Assembly (NCBI GenBank): GCA_016875025.1
Contig: VGSH01000006.1
Span: forward strand, 1 to 52,220
From: Deltaproteobacteria bacterium
GTDB taxonomy: Bacteria > Desulfobacterota > WTBG01 > CAIYCZ01 > CAIRTM01
Length of the DNA: 52,220 nt
Direction of reading: 5' to 3'
Below the pieces are notes generated by a model, which ran no database searches, was not told the origin of the DNA, and saw nothing but the letters and a program-made list of their open reading frames with translations. This document shows, piece after piece, positions 14,718 through 22,281 of the stretch. The number at the start of each line of letters is the position of its first letter. The first letter of the stretch is position 1. The translations under genes and the position numbers were made by a program.

Positions 14718-14915
14718 TCAGATCTTGAGCTCTTTCCTGACGGAGCTGAGAGGGGTTGCAGAGGCGTCACCTTCCAGTGCCTTGGCCTCGCGAAGGTCTT
14801 TCAGGTTCTGGTAATCATCGAGCTCCTCGCGCACCTGCAGGAACTCTTCGTACGGCAGCACGGCGAAGGTTTTTTTGCCATCGTGCTCAAGAATGTTCGG
14901 GTGTAATGTGACCAT
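14718..14915 (-). CDS. Antitoxin of a RelE-type TA module
   Basis: The 65-residue product (MVTLHPNILEHDGKKTFAVL start) has the short N-terminal DNA-binding-like segment and a YEEFLQVREELDDYQNLKDLREAK helix typical of Phd/YefM-like antitoxins. The C-terminal tail would wrap the toxin. It starts 17 bases after the toxin stop with a good site (GAAGGAGAGAAGCT before ATG). The order, toxin first and antitoxin second, is the same as in the 11.1-kb module, although the proteins are unrelated. Confidence 0.75.
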   Translation of the reverse strand: MVTLHPNILEHDGKKTFAVLPYEEFLQVREELDDYQNLKDLREAKALEGDASATPLSSVRKELKI

Positions 14916-14932
14916 AGCTTCTCTCCTTCGGT

Positions 14933-15184
14933 CTACCGGTATGCCTCGCGGCGATGGACAATACGGTACACTGTGATCCGGTTCTCATCCTCGATCTCGA
15001 ACAGGACACGGTACTGGCCGACACGCAGCCTGTATTCAGGGCTGTGATTGGTCAGCTGTTTTACATCGCCTGCCAGGCCTTCTGCAAGCCGTTCAAGCGC
15101 ATCGGCGACCCGCGTTGCATCCTGTGTCTGCAGATGCCGCAGATCCTTAACCGCTTTGGGCTTGAGGCCGACCTCGTATTTCAT
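14933..15184 (-). CDS. RelE/ParE-family toxin
   Basis: The 83-residue product from the ATG at 15182-15184 (MKYEVGLKPKAVKDL) is a RelE-family toxin: LKPKAVKDLRHLQ, DALERLAEGLAGDVKQLTN, YRLRVGQYRVLFEIED and ITVYRIVHRREAYR. The conserved R-x-GxYRVLF and HRREAY motifs of ribosome-dependent mRNA interferases are intact. A TAGGAT sequence ends seven bases before the ATG and could serve as a -10 box, a ribosome site, or both. The antitoxin gene follows after 17 bases. Confidence 0.85.
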   Translation of the reverse strand: MKYEVGLKPKAVKDLRHLQTQDATRVADALERLAEGLAGDVKQLTNHSPEYRLRVGQYRVLFEIEDENRITVYRIVHRREAYR

Positions 15185-15190
15185 GAACAA

Positions 15191-15219
15191 ATCCTACCAC
15201 ATACAGTAATGCATTTCAA
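15191..15219 (-). promoter_or_regulatory. Candidate promoter of the second TA operon
   Basis: On the gene strand TTGAAA (15214-15219) and TAGGAT (15191-15196) are 17 bases apart, and the toxin ATG is six bases after the -10 box. If used, it makes a nearly leaderless toxin mRNA, as in the 11.1-kb module. Confidence 0.35.
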
Positions 15220-15257
15220 TTGCCCGTAGATGCGAAAAAGGGGTGGCGTAATCGACC

Positions 15258-15613
15258 TCAGATGTACGCACTATAGGTATTAATACAAAACCAATCAGGA
15301 TTACTTCTGATTCGCATAATGGCCCCGTGCTCAGTGAAGGCAAAAGGCCGGTATTTCAAATGCCGTCCTCTTTGTAAGGTCGCACATTGCGACCTTACAC
15401 GCTGCCATGCCTCAGCTTCTTCCCGGGTGAGCTGAAACATGAAATCCACGGGAAAACGCGAACGATTACGTTTGACCTGTTCGTTCAGGCGTTTTGTTTC
15501 AACGCCGAAAAGTTCAGCCAGATCAGTGTCGAGGATTACTTTTGCCCCCGTATGAAGTACATCTTCTTTTCAATGACCTCAGTCGGTACCAGTGATTTTA
15601 TATCAGCCGGTAT
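15258..15613 (-). pseudogene. ORF6N domain protein, frameshifted and truncated
   Basis: The reverse strand encodes an ORF6N domain in two frames. The first part is IPADIKSLVPTEVIEKKMYF then IRGQK and a stop; adding one A to the run at about 15538 continues as VILDTDLAELFGVETKRLNE, then RNRSRFPVDFMFQLTREEAE and LKYRPFAFTEHGAIM. ORF6N is a putative DNA-binding domain of phage and mobile-element proteins. After TEHGAIM the similarity ends and unrelated residues lead to a stop, so the usual C-terminal region is lost. An AAAGGAGGGGCATA leader precedes the frame, but no ordinary start codon follows it. The gene is dead by at least two lesions, unless the frameshift is a sequencing error. Confidence 0.75.
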
Positions 15614-15814
15614 GCCCCTCCTTTTCAATACTATGCTGGTAAAAACCGCATGGCAACAGGACTGGTATTCAAGGATACAGTCTGAACGGTATCTCGGCCG
15701 CCATTGATCCCCTCCAGATTCCAAAAAGCAATGTAATAAACGCTCAGAAAAGATCTGATGCGTAGTTGAAGCGATAGCAGCGAAGTCAGTCAGGCAAGTC
15801 ACGAAAAGACGGGT

Positions 15815-16936
15815 TTACAAGCAGGGGAAAATGAGCTTGTACTTCGGCTGCTTCACGAAAAAGAGCGGGTCGGTTATCTTAGCATTCGCGACGGTTATCC
15901 GGGCGTTGCCCGGGAATCCGCACTTTTGGACATAGTCTTTTTGAAAGCCGGTGCAGATGGGGCTCACGTCACAGCGCCGGCATTCTTCATTCTGCCGGTA
16001 ATAATACTTGATCCTGAAATTCGACAGCAGTTTGCCGAGCAGGGTATCAAAGCGCCTGAAGCTGAACGCCGGCGCAGTGCCCGGGCAGAAGACACCGGCC
16101 GACAGCGCCGCCAGTGCTTTGACGGCCCCCTTTTGAAACAGCACATTCAGGAACGGGTCCCATTCCTGGGCTTCATGAAATTTCTGCCACTGCGTCCTGA
16201 CTGCATCCGGATGCCTGCGCAGCAAGCAAAACGGCAGAAAGCGCACATTGATCATGCTGAAGCGGTCTTTCCACACGTCAAGCGCGCTTGAAATCGCATC
16301 GCCGATGGCGTGATAGTCCGAGAAGCGCACCGGGCCGTTTGTTTCAACATGCACGGCTGTTTCCGAGGGGTTGAAAACAATCAGATTGACGGTGGCGGGC
16401 TGCCATGCGTGCACTGAGGCCAGGAACCGGTCGATCTCGCCGTAATTCGTGTTCGTTATGACCGTATTGATCCTGACCGGCATGCCCAGGGCGGAAAAAT
16501 TTTCAATCGACTGGATAATGTTCCGGTAACTGCCGGGAACGCCCGTGAGGCGGTCATGCACAGCAGCATCATGCGAATGGATCGAAAACAGCGCTTCGCT
16601 GAGCCCGCTCTGCTGCAGCGTTGCGCAATAGGCTGCATCGGATGTCACGATGCCGTTTGTTATGATGTTAATCGTCCTGTAGCCCGTCTGCCTGCAGAAG
16701 CTGATCAGCTCCGGCAAATCTTTGCGTATGGTCGGCTCGCCGCCGGAAATATCGATGGCGCGCTTGCCGAACGCATGGGCAAAGCGGATTTTTCTCTTAT
16801 TCTGGGCGGTGCTGGAATTTTTGACGGTTCCGCGCCGCAGGTCTTCGAGGTAATAGCAAAAAGCGCAGCGGGCATTGCAGGCATAGCCGGCGTGCAGCAC
16901 GAACCGGTCGGTCACTTCATAGCGAGGCTTTGGCAT
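15815..16936 (-). CDS. Radical SAM protein with SPASM-like C-terminal cysteines
   Basis: The 373-residue product from the ATG at 16934-16936 has the radical SAM cluster motif CNARCAFCYY (C20, C24, C27), the GGEPTIRKDLPELI segment of SAM binding and a TIM-barrel-like body. The C-terminus adds cysteines (FCPG, ECRRCDVSPICTGF, QKCGF) suited to an auxiliary iron-sulfur cluster, as in SPASM or twitch proteins. Such enzymes perform radical modifications of peptides, sugars or other substrates. As the last gene of the glycan operon, overlapping the preceding GT2 gene by 20 bases, it may modify a sugar or glycan-linked molecule, but its substrate cannot be read from the sequence. No precursor-peptide-like gene is adjacent. 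Confidence 0.85.
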   Translation of the reverse strand: MPKPRYEVTDRFVLHAGYACNARCAFCYYLEDLRRGTVKNSSTAQNKRKIRFAHAFGKRAIDISGGEPTIRKDLPELISFCRQTGYRTINIITNGIVTSDAAYCATLQQSGLSEALFSIHSHDAAVHDRLTGVPGSYRNIIQSIENFSALGMPVRINTVITNTNYGEIDRFLASVHAWQPATVNLIVFNPSETAVHVETNGPVRFSDYHAIGDAISSALDVWKDRFSMINVRFLPFCLLRRHPDAVRTQWQKFHEAQEWDPFLNVLFQKGAVKALAALSAGVFCPGTAPAFSFRRFDTLLGKLLSNFRIKYYYRQNEECRRCDVSPICTGFQKDYVQKCGFPGNARITVANAKITDPLFFVKQPKYKLIFPCL

Positions 16937-17780
16937 TTTTTTTCTTTTCCATCCGATAGCCGCGGGCCTGATAGACAACCGCGAGCACGATCAGCACAAG
17001 CGTCAGCGGCGCCCATGCGCCCGCGCGCATGAGCGAATTTTTGAACGACCACAGCCGCAGCAGGAAAAAACCGCCCACCCTGCCGAGCCGCCGTTGTATA
17101 TGATAGTTTCCGCGGCCGCGCGTGATCTGCCAGGCCAGGAAGCGCCGCAGGCTCTCGACCTCGGCGTGATAGACTTTCTGCTGCCTGACGTACTTTATCT
17201 TGAAGCCTCGCGCAAGGGCCGCCTTGGCAAACACCGTATCCTCGCCGCCGGCCACCGGAAACGTGGGATCAAAACAGCCGATCCGCAAAAAAGCATCTTT
17301 GCGTATGGCCAGGTTGCAGCTGCTGATACTGCGGGTATAGCCCTGCGCGTCAACACGCCACACATGTTCAAAGCCGATTGAGCCGCCGCCCGGAAACCCG
17401 AGCTGCGCCACAAGCCTCCCCAGCCGTGTTGCGGCCTCGACGATTGTATCGCCTGCCGCTATATGCTCATGCGCCATGGCCTCACGCGCGACGCGCAGCG
17501 TGTCAGGCCCGAGGCGGCAGTCTGCATCGGTGAAAAACAAAACAGCATGCGCGGCCTGCTGTGCGCCCGTGTTGCGCGCGTCGGCCGGCCCGCTGTTGCG
17601 CTCCTTATACACGACCCGCACCGCGGGGTCATGCGGCAACGACGCATAGTGCCGGTCAGTGGAGCAGTCATCGACGAATATAAGCTCGCAGCCCGGCTGC
17701 GTCTGCTGCCTGAAGGATTCGTATACGGCGCGCAGGTGATCGGCGCGCGCATTGAAGCAGGGAACGATGACCGATATCAT
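16917..17780 (-). CDS. GT2 family glycosyltransferase with C-terminal membrane anchor
   Basis: The 287-residue product starts with the GT2 strand MISVIVPCFNA and has FVDDCSTD, NSGPADARNTG and the metal-binding FFTDADC (D85-D87), followed by the acceptor-side GGEDTVFAKAAL motif. A hydrophobic segment near residues 250-270 (PLTLVLIVLAVVY) probably anchors it to the inner membrane. It transfers a sugar from a nucleotide donor onto the growing surface glycan. The start overlaps the preceding membrane-protein gene by four bases, and its end overlaps the radical SAM gene, so it is translated within one long operon. Confidence 0.88.
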   Translation of the reverse strand: MISVIVPCFNARADHLRAVYESFRQQTQPGCELIFVDDCSTDRHYASLPHDPAVRVVYKERNSGPADARNTGAQQAAHAVLFFTDADCRLGPDTLRVAREAMAHEHIAAGDTIVEAATRLGRLVAQLGFPGGGSIGFEHVWRVDAQGYTRSISSCNLAIRKDAFLRIGCFDPTFPVAGGEDTVFAKAALARGFKIKYVRQQKVYHAEVESLRRFLAWQITRGRGNYHIQRRLGRVGGFFLLRLWSFKNSLMRAGAWAPLTLVLIVLAVVYQARGYRMEKKKNAKASL

Positions 17781-18640
17781 GGCCTGTTTCTCACTGCAAC
17801 CGTCGTCAGGCAGTACATAAGGAGCTCGGCGCCTATGGCCGCCAGCCGGAACAGGATTATCAGCTTGGTCAGCAGAAAGACGTCATGGCCAGCCTGCCTG
17901 AAAATCTCCACGAACACCACCTCCCGGATTCCGATGCCGCCCGGCGAGCCCGGGACCACGAAGCCGGCCAGATAGGCGACCGCAAAACCCGCCGTATACT
18001 GCGCAAACCCGATGCCGTTGATTGCAGGTACCATATACGTATTCAGAATGCACAGTATCACGCCGAACAGCAGCGCCGAGCAGCTGTAGAGCGCTATGAC
18101 GGCCAGGTGGCGCGCCTGCAGCGCGAGTGCTCTTTTTTTTACAGCCGCCCACACGCCCGCGGCGGCGCAGACCGCCACGGCAGGCAGCACCAAGCGGCCG
18201 CCCGGCAGCGCCTGCGCGAATTCCCGTCCGCAGGTCATGAAAAACACGCATCCGAACAGCAGATACGTCACGACCAGCAGCAGGGTTTCAAACACGATCA
18301 GCCGCGCGTTTTCAGGGCTTTTCACGCCGTGGCGCCCGAGCTGCATCCAGCGCGAAAAAAAATGCGCGATGTTGCCGGGCAGATACTTGTATATCTGGGC
18401 CGCGCTGTTGATGCGCAGCAGATTCCGGTAGGGAACCCTCGTGTCGAGCAGCGCTGCGATGATCACCGCCTGAATTCCGTGCGTAAGGCAGAAAAGCGCT
18501 GCCGCGGCCGGAAGCGCGGGGCTGAACGCGAAGTCTATCCTGTCCGCGTTCCGGGCAAGTGTGGCCAGCAGGTAGAAAACAGAGGCAAGCGTGGCAAGCG
18601 TGCCGAGGCCATTCAGTATTTTTTTTATCGCCGGGCGCAT
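17777..18640 (-). CDS. LPG-synthase-like (UPF0104 type) integral membrane protein
   Basis: The 287-residue product has about seven or eight hydrophobic segments and the family pattern of the lysylphosphatidylglycerol synthase transmembrane region. An amino-terminal helix is followed by YKYLPGNIAHFFSRW and, near the C-terminus, the signature VVPGSPGGIGIREVV. Such proteins occur widely in polysaccharide loci and are often suspected of lipid or glycolipid translocation or of stabilising membrane glycosyltransferases; the biochemical role is not established. Only the membrane module is present; the aminoacyl-transfer domain of true MprF is absent. The gene overlaps the downstream GT2 gene by four bases. 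Confidence 0.85.
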   Translation of the reverse strand: MRPAIKKILNGLGTLATLASVFYLLATLARNADRIDFAFSPALPAAAALFCLTHGIQAVIIAALLDTRVPYRNLLRINSAAQIYKYLPGNIAHFFSRWMQLGRHGVKSPENARLIVFETLLLVVTYLLFGCVFFMTCGREFAQALPGGRLVLPAVAVCAAAGVWAAVKKRALALQARHLAVIALYSCSALLFGVILCILNTYMVPAINGIGFAQYTAGFAVAYLAGFVVPGSPGGIGIREVVFVEIFRQAGHDVFLLTKLIILFRLAAIGAELLMYCLTTVAVRNRP

Positions 18641-18667
18641 CGGGCAGCCTTCAGGTATACGCAGGCA

Positions 18668-19615
18668 CTATGGCGTGCGGGGCTTGTGGTGTACCTTTAT
18701 CTGTTCAAGAAGCTTCCTGTTGACCGAGAGCAAATCAGCGATGAATGCGATCAGGCATGTCTGAAAACCCATGCCCAGCAGAATGCTGGCCAGAATCAGG
18801 GACTGCACGTGCCCGCCGCCGGTGCCGGTGACAAAATAAAAGTACAGGAACCTGAGCCCGAGCGCCAGGCCCAGCAGCAGCAGCAGGCTGCCGACTGCCA
18901 TGAAAAATTTAAAGGGCTGGTAGACGACGAATATTCGCAGGATAGTCACGGCCGAGCGCATGATGTAGGCCGGAATGCTTTTGACAAGGCGCGACGGCCT
19001 GAGTTCGCGGTTCACCCTGACCGGAACCGAGGTGATGGCCATGCCCTTCTGTCCGGCCTGAATGATGGTCTCCAGCGTATAGGTATAGTCGCTGAAAACA
19101 TTCAGCTGCCCGGCGCACGAGCGGCTCATCGCCCGGAACCCGCTCGGCGCATCGGGAATATCGGTATGGCTGACCGCGCGCACGACCCAGCTGCCGGCTT
19201 TCTGCAGCATTTTTTTTGCAAATGAAAAGTCCTGTATCATGACGATCGGCCGTTCCCCGACCACAAAGTCGGCGCTGCCGGAGAGAATCGGCGCCACCAG
19301 CGCGGCAATGTCGTCGGCGCAGTACTGATTATCGGCGTCCGTGTTCACGATCACGTCAGCGCCGAGTTCAAGCGCGGCGGTAATGCCGGCCATGAATGCT
19401 TTTGCCAACCCCTGGCGCTTGGGAAGACGCACGATATGGTCAACACCCAGGCCGCGGGCGCACGCGGCGGTTCCGTCGCTGCTGCCGTCATCGACAGCAA
19501 GCCACTCCACCGTGTCAAACCCGGGGACACGGCGGGGCAGGCAGGCCAGCGTAACCGGCAGCGTTTGAACCTCATTGTGGCAGGGAATCTGGATGATAAG
19601 CTTCACGGGCGGCAC
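18668..19615 (-). CDS. GT2 polyprenyl-phosphate sugar transferase-like protein
   Basis: The 315-residue product resembles dolichol- or undecaprenyl-phosphate glycosyltransferases. It has LIIQIPCHNEVQTLP, AVDDGSSDGT, RLPKRQGLAKAF and NTDADNQY (D93-D95), then two C-terminal transmembrane segments (about 235-262 and 273-297). Enzymes of this type charge a lipid carrier with a single sugar, which GT-C membrane transferases then use as donor. The gene immediately upstream in the operon, which overlaps it by 13 bases, is such a GT-C protein, so the two may act in sequence. A stretch of 27 bases separates it from the next gene. Confidence 0.87.
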   Translation of the reverse strand: MPPVKLIIQIPCHNEVQTLPVTLACLPRRVPGFDTVEWLAVDDGSSDGTAACARGLGVDHIVRLPKRQGLAKAFMAGITAALELGADVIVNTDADNQYCADDIAALVAPILSGSADFVVGERPIVMIQDFSFAKKMLQKAGSWVVRAVSHTDIPDAPSGFRAMSRSCAGQLNVFSDYTYTLETIIQAGQKGMAITSVPVRVNRELRPSRLVKSIPAYIMRSAVTILRIFVVYQPFKFFMAVGSLLLLLGLALGLRFLYFYFVTGTGGGHVQSLILASILLGMGFQTCLIAFIADLLSVNRKLLEQIKVHHKPRTP

Positions 19616-21105
19616 CTCGTTGCAGGAGTGTCATTGTGCGTACAACGTTGCGTGAACAGGCATGCCACTACGCACAGGCTGAGCAGCAGATGGGGTATTG
19701 CCGGCGCGCTGTAGCGGCTGAGATTATGCGAAAAAAACGCATTAAACGAAAGCATTAAAAACGGCAGCGCGATACATGCCGTTATGCGCGGCCTGCCCGC
19801 ACACGGGCCGTAGGCGGCCAGGCCAAGGAACGCGGCTGCGCACAGCGCGTTCAGGGCGGTGAATATCCCCCCGCCGTAGAAGCACCAGATACCCCGCCAG
19901 GCGAACAGCAGCGACATGAGCGTATGCCGCACCGGGTGGCGCACTATCCACTGGCGGGCCTCGCGCTGCAGATGATCGTCGGATGCAAGTTCCGGATTGG
20001 CGTGCCCCTGTGATGCAAACCGCCTGATCACCCTGACCCGCTCGGCCCGGCTTTGGCTGTGGAACGAAATCGCATCTTCGGGTCTGCCGGCCCGCTCGGC
20101 CGCCTCATCCCTGGGCGCAAAGCCGGAATCGGATGAGCGGTTCAGGCGCGCCCCCCGGCCGCCATATTCAAAGTCCTCAGGACTTCTGTCGAGAAACGTG
20201 GAGCGTACCAGCTTTTGGTAAGCACCGGGGCCCCACAGATAGAGTGCCGAAACAACCTCATCCATGGTCATGGTGTTGCGCAGCATGCGGCCATAGAGAA
20301 CAGTCCCGCCCCGCTGGGCAAGCGTAGCACTGCCGAAGTGCATATAATTGCGCAGCATCCAGGGCCCGGCAGCCACCGCGATGCCCGCCGCGAAAACCGC
20401 GCAGAAGGCGAACGCGCGCACAGCGCTCAGACGCGCAGCGGATGCGCAGCAGAAAAAAACAATCAGCATTGCCAGGGGCGCGAGGTAGAGGAAAACAGCC
20501 TTCGTGAGGCATAAAACGCCGTAGAGCGCGCCCGCCGCGAAGAACAGGCGCACCCTGTCAGCACGCACGCTCCTGACAAGCAGCAGCGATGCCCAGAGCA
20601 TGACCGCAGCGGTCGGGATCTCCGTGCAGAGCGTATCGATATGTTCAGGATTGCTCAGAAATGTCAGCCATACCAGTACGCACGACACAAGCGCTGCCAC
20701 CGCGCTGCGCGTAAGCTCTGCCGCCAGCACGGCGGTGCCGAGCAGCGTCAGCAGAGCCCAGACAAGGTTGACGCGCTTCACCTGCCGGCACAGGCTGCCG
20801 GAGGCGACCTGCTCAAAATCAGTTGCAGCGGTAAAGGCCGGATGAAGACGCATAAAAAGCGCGGCCGCGGCCGGCACGACCGGCTCGCGGTAATTGTCCG
20901 GGGACGGTGGCCCTGTGTCGGGTTCCTCAATCGAAAACACCCCCCATGTGTTCAGATTGAAACCTGCGCGCAGGTTCTGACGGGCATCCTTTGTAATGGG
21001 GGCCTGCGTCAGCATGCCGTCCAGCGACCAGCACAACGCCACGAGTATAAGGAGCAGCAGAACCCGGAATAGAAACTGTTTTTTCTCTGCAGGCATAGAG
21101 GACAT
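19603..21105 (-). CDS. GT-C (GT39/ArnT-like) integral membrane glycosyltransferase
   Basis: The 500-residue product has an N-terminal membrane helix, an extracytoplasmic loop with ITKDARQNLRAGFNLN and YREPVVPAAAALFM, about ten further hydrophobic segments, and a soluble loop near 300-370. This is the layout of GT-C enzymes that use polyprenyl-phosphate sugars as donors on the periplasmic side. The KDA/REP residues match the acidic first-loop motif of the family. It overlaps the downstream GT2 lipid-carrier charging gene, supporting a joint role in adding a side sugar to the glycan. The exact sugar is unknown. Confidence 0.82.
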   Translation of the reverse strand: MSSMPAEKKQFLFRVLLLLILVALCWSLDGMLTQAPITKDARQNLRAGFNLNTWGVFSIEEPDTGPPSPDNYREPVVPAAAALFMRLHPAFTAATDFEQVASGSLCRQVKRVNLVWALLTLLGTAVLAAELTRSAVAALVSCVLVWLTFLSNPEHIDTLCTEIPTAAVMLWASLLLVRSVRADRVRLFFAAGALYGVLCLTKAVFLYLAPLAMLIVFFCCASAARLSAVRAFAFCAVFAAGIAVAAGPWMLRNYMHFGSATLAQRGGTVLYGRMLRNTMTMDEVVSALYLWGPGAYQKLVRSTFLDRSPEDFEYGGRGARLNRSSDSGFAPRDEAAERAGRPEDAISFHSQSRAERVRVIRRFASQGHANPELASDDHLQREARQWIVRHPVRHTLMSLLFAWRGIWCFYGGGIFTALNALCAAAFLGLAAYGPCAGRPRITACIALPFLMLSFNAFFSHNLSRYSAPAIPHLLLSLCVVACLFTQRCTHNDTPATRCRP

Positions 21106-21117
21106 TTTCCCTGATGG

Positions 21118-22281
21118 TTAGCTACAACTGTTTATTGACCGCGACACGGTCAGGCCGCGATACAGCTCCAGATACTTTTCGGCCACGCTATTGATCGAAT
21201 AGTTTTCTACAATTGTCCGGCGGGCGCCCGCGCCGAGCCTGCGCGCAAGGGATTCATCGGAAATAATTTTTTTAACTGCCGCGCACAGCTGTTCGACGCT
21301 GCCCGCATCGACCAGCATCCCGTTGACGCCATCCTGAATCACATCAGGCGCCGCCCCGGTGCGGGTGGCAATGACGGGAAGCCCGGCAGCCATGGCCTCC
21401 AGCATGACATTGGACATACCTTCTGCCCGTGACGGCTGGACAAACACCGCGTCCGGGTCGAAAAACGCCTCGACGCTGCCGACTTCGCCATGCAATGTTA
21501 CGTCGCCGGCAAGATCGCACGCAGCGGCCTTTTTCAAAAGATTTTCGCGCTCGGGCCCCTGCCCTGCAATATCAACGCGCAGGCGCATGCCTTCCCGCTT
21601 CAGCCTCCCCACGGCATCCAGCAGTATATCAAGGCCCTTATGACCGGCCAGCCTGCCGGCGCATACGATCCGGTTGCGTGCCTGTGCCTGCGCGTCTGAA
21701 GGCCTGAAGCGCACCGTGTCAACGCCGTTCGGAATCAGGGCAATCTGTGCGTCCGCACAACCTTCGGCGAGCGCCTCACGCGCTGATTGCCGGGACGTGG
21801 CAACCAGCACGTCAGCCTTTTTCACAAGGCGCAGAATATACTCCCCGCAGAGCAGCCTTTTCACCTGAAAAAAATCGCTTAAGGTTCCTGTATTGGCAAT
21901 TTTAATCACGACTTTTTTATTAAACATACGCCCGGCTATCACAGCTGCTGCCGAATGAAACCCCTCCAGGATATGGCAATGCAGAATATCATAGTGCCTG
22001 CGCTGTGCAGCCATATAAAAAAAGCACGACCAGAAATACCGGAGCCCGAACAGGGTGCGCGCGTTAACGGTTTTTATATGCCGGTACACCGGCACGCTTC
22101 CGATGGTTTCAAAATCGGGCAGATGCTTAAACGACCTGGTGAGGACCGAAACCTCGGCACCCGTGCGACACAGCTGTTCGCTGAGCAGCAGCGCCTGGTT
22201 TTCCGCTCCGGCCCGGAACGGATGAAAATATGACAGCACCATCAAAACCCGGGGAGTATCTTCTAATGTCACCTGCTTCAT
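21118..22281 (-). CDS. GT4 family glycosyltransferase (tandem paralogue A)
   Basis: The 387-residue GT-B-fold enzyme has the N-terminal HPFRAGAENQALLLSEQL donor/acceptor start, ALIPNGVDTVRF, CAGRLAGHKGLDILLDA and the E-x7-E motif in AEGMSNVMLEAMAAGLP. It transfers a sugar from a nucleotide donor with retention. It closely resembles the neighbouring gene at 22278-23453 throughout, including RRHYDILHCHILEGFHSAAA and ATRTGAAPDVIQDGV, so the two arose by tandem duplication. It overlaps that gene by four bases. Confidence 0.9.
   Translation of the reverse strand: MKQVTLEDTPRVLMVLSYFHPFRAGAENQALLLSEQLCRTGAEVSVLTRSFKHLPDFETIGSVPVYRHIKTVNARTLFGLRYFWSCFFYMAAQRRHYDILHCHILEGFHSAAAVIAGRMFNKKVVIKIANTGTLSDFFQVKRLLCGEYILRLVKKADVLVATSRQSAREALAEGCADAQIALIPNGVDTVRFRPSDAQAQARNRIVCAGRLAGHKGLDILLDAVGRLKREGMRLRVDIAGQGPERENLLKKAAACDLAGDVTLHGEVGSVEAFFDPDAVFVQPSRAEGMSNVMLEAMAAGLPVIATRTGAAPDVIQDGVNGMLVDAGSVEQLCAAVKKIISDESLARRLGAGARRTIVENYSINSVAEKYLELYRGLTVSRSINSCS

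Noticed and set aside
14372-14770. A 132-codon leftward open frame
   Set aside because: It passes through the fourth hairpin and repeat modules and into the antitoxin region, with no domain.
17777-18640. MprF lysylphosphatidylglycerol synthase
   Set aside because: Only the membrane module is present; the soluble aminoacyl-transferase domain is missing.
17885-19225. A 446-codon rightward open frame
   Set aside because: It runs antisense to the LPG-synthase-like and GT2 genes in a GC-rich region. Its protein is low-complexity (many Arg, Ala, His, Gln), while the opposite strand has clear domains.
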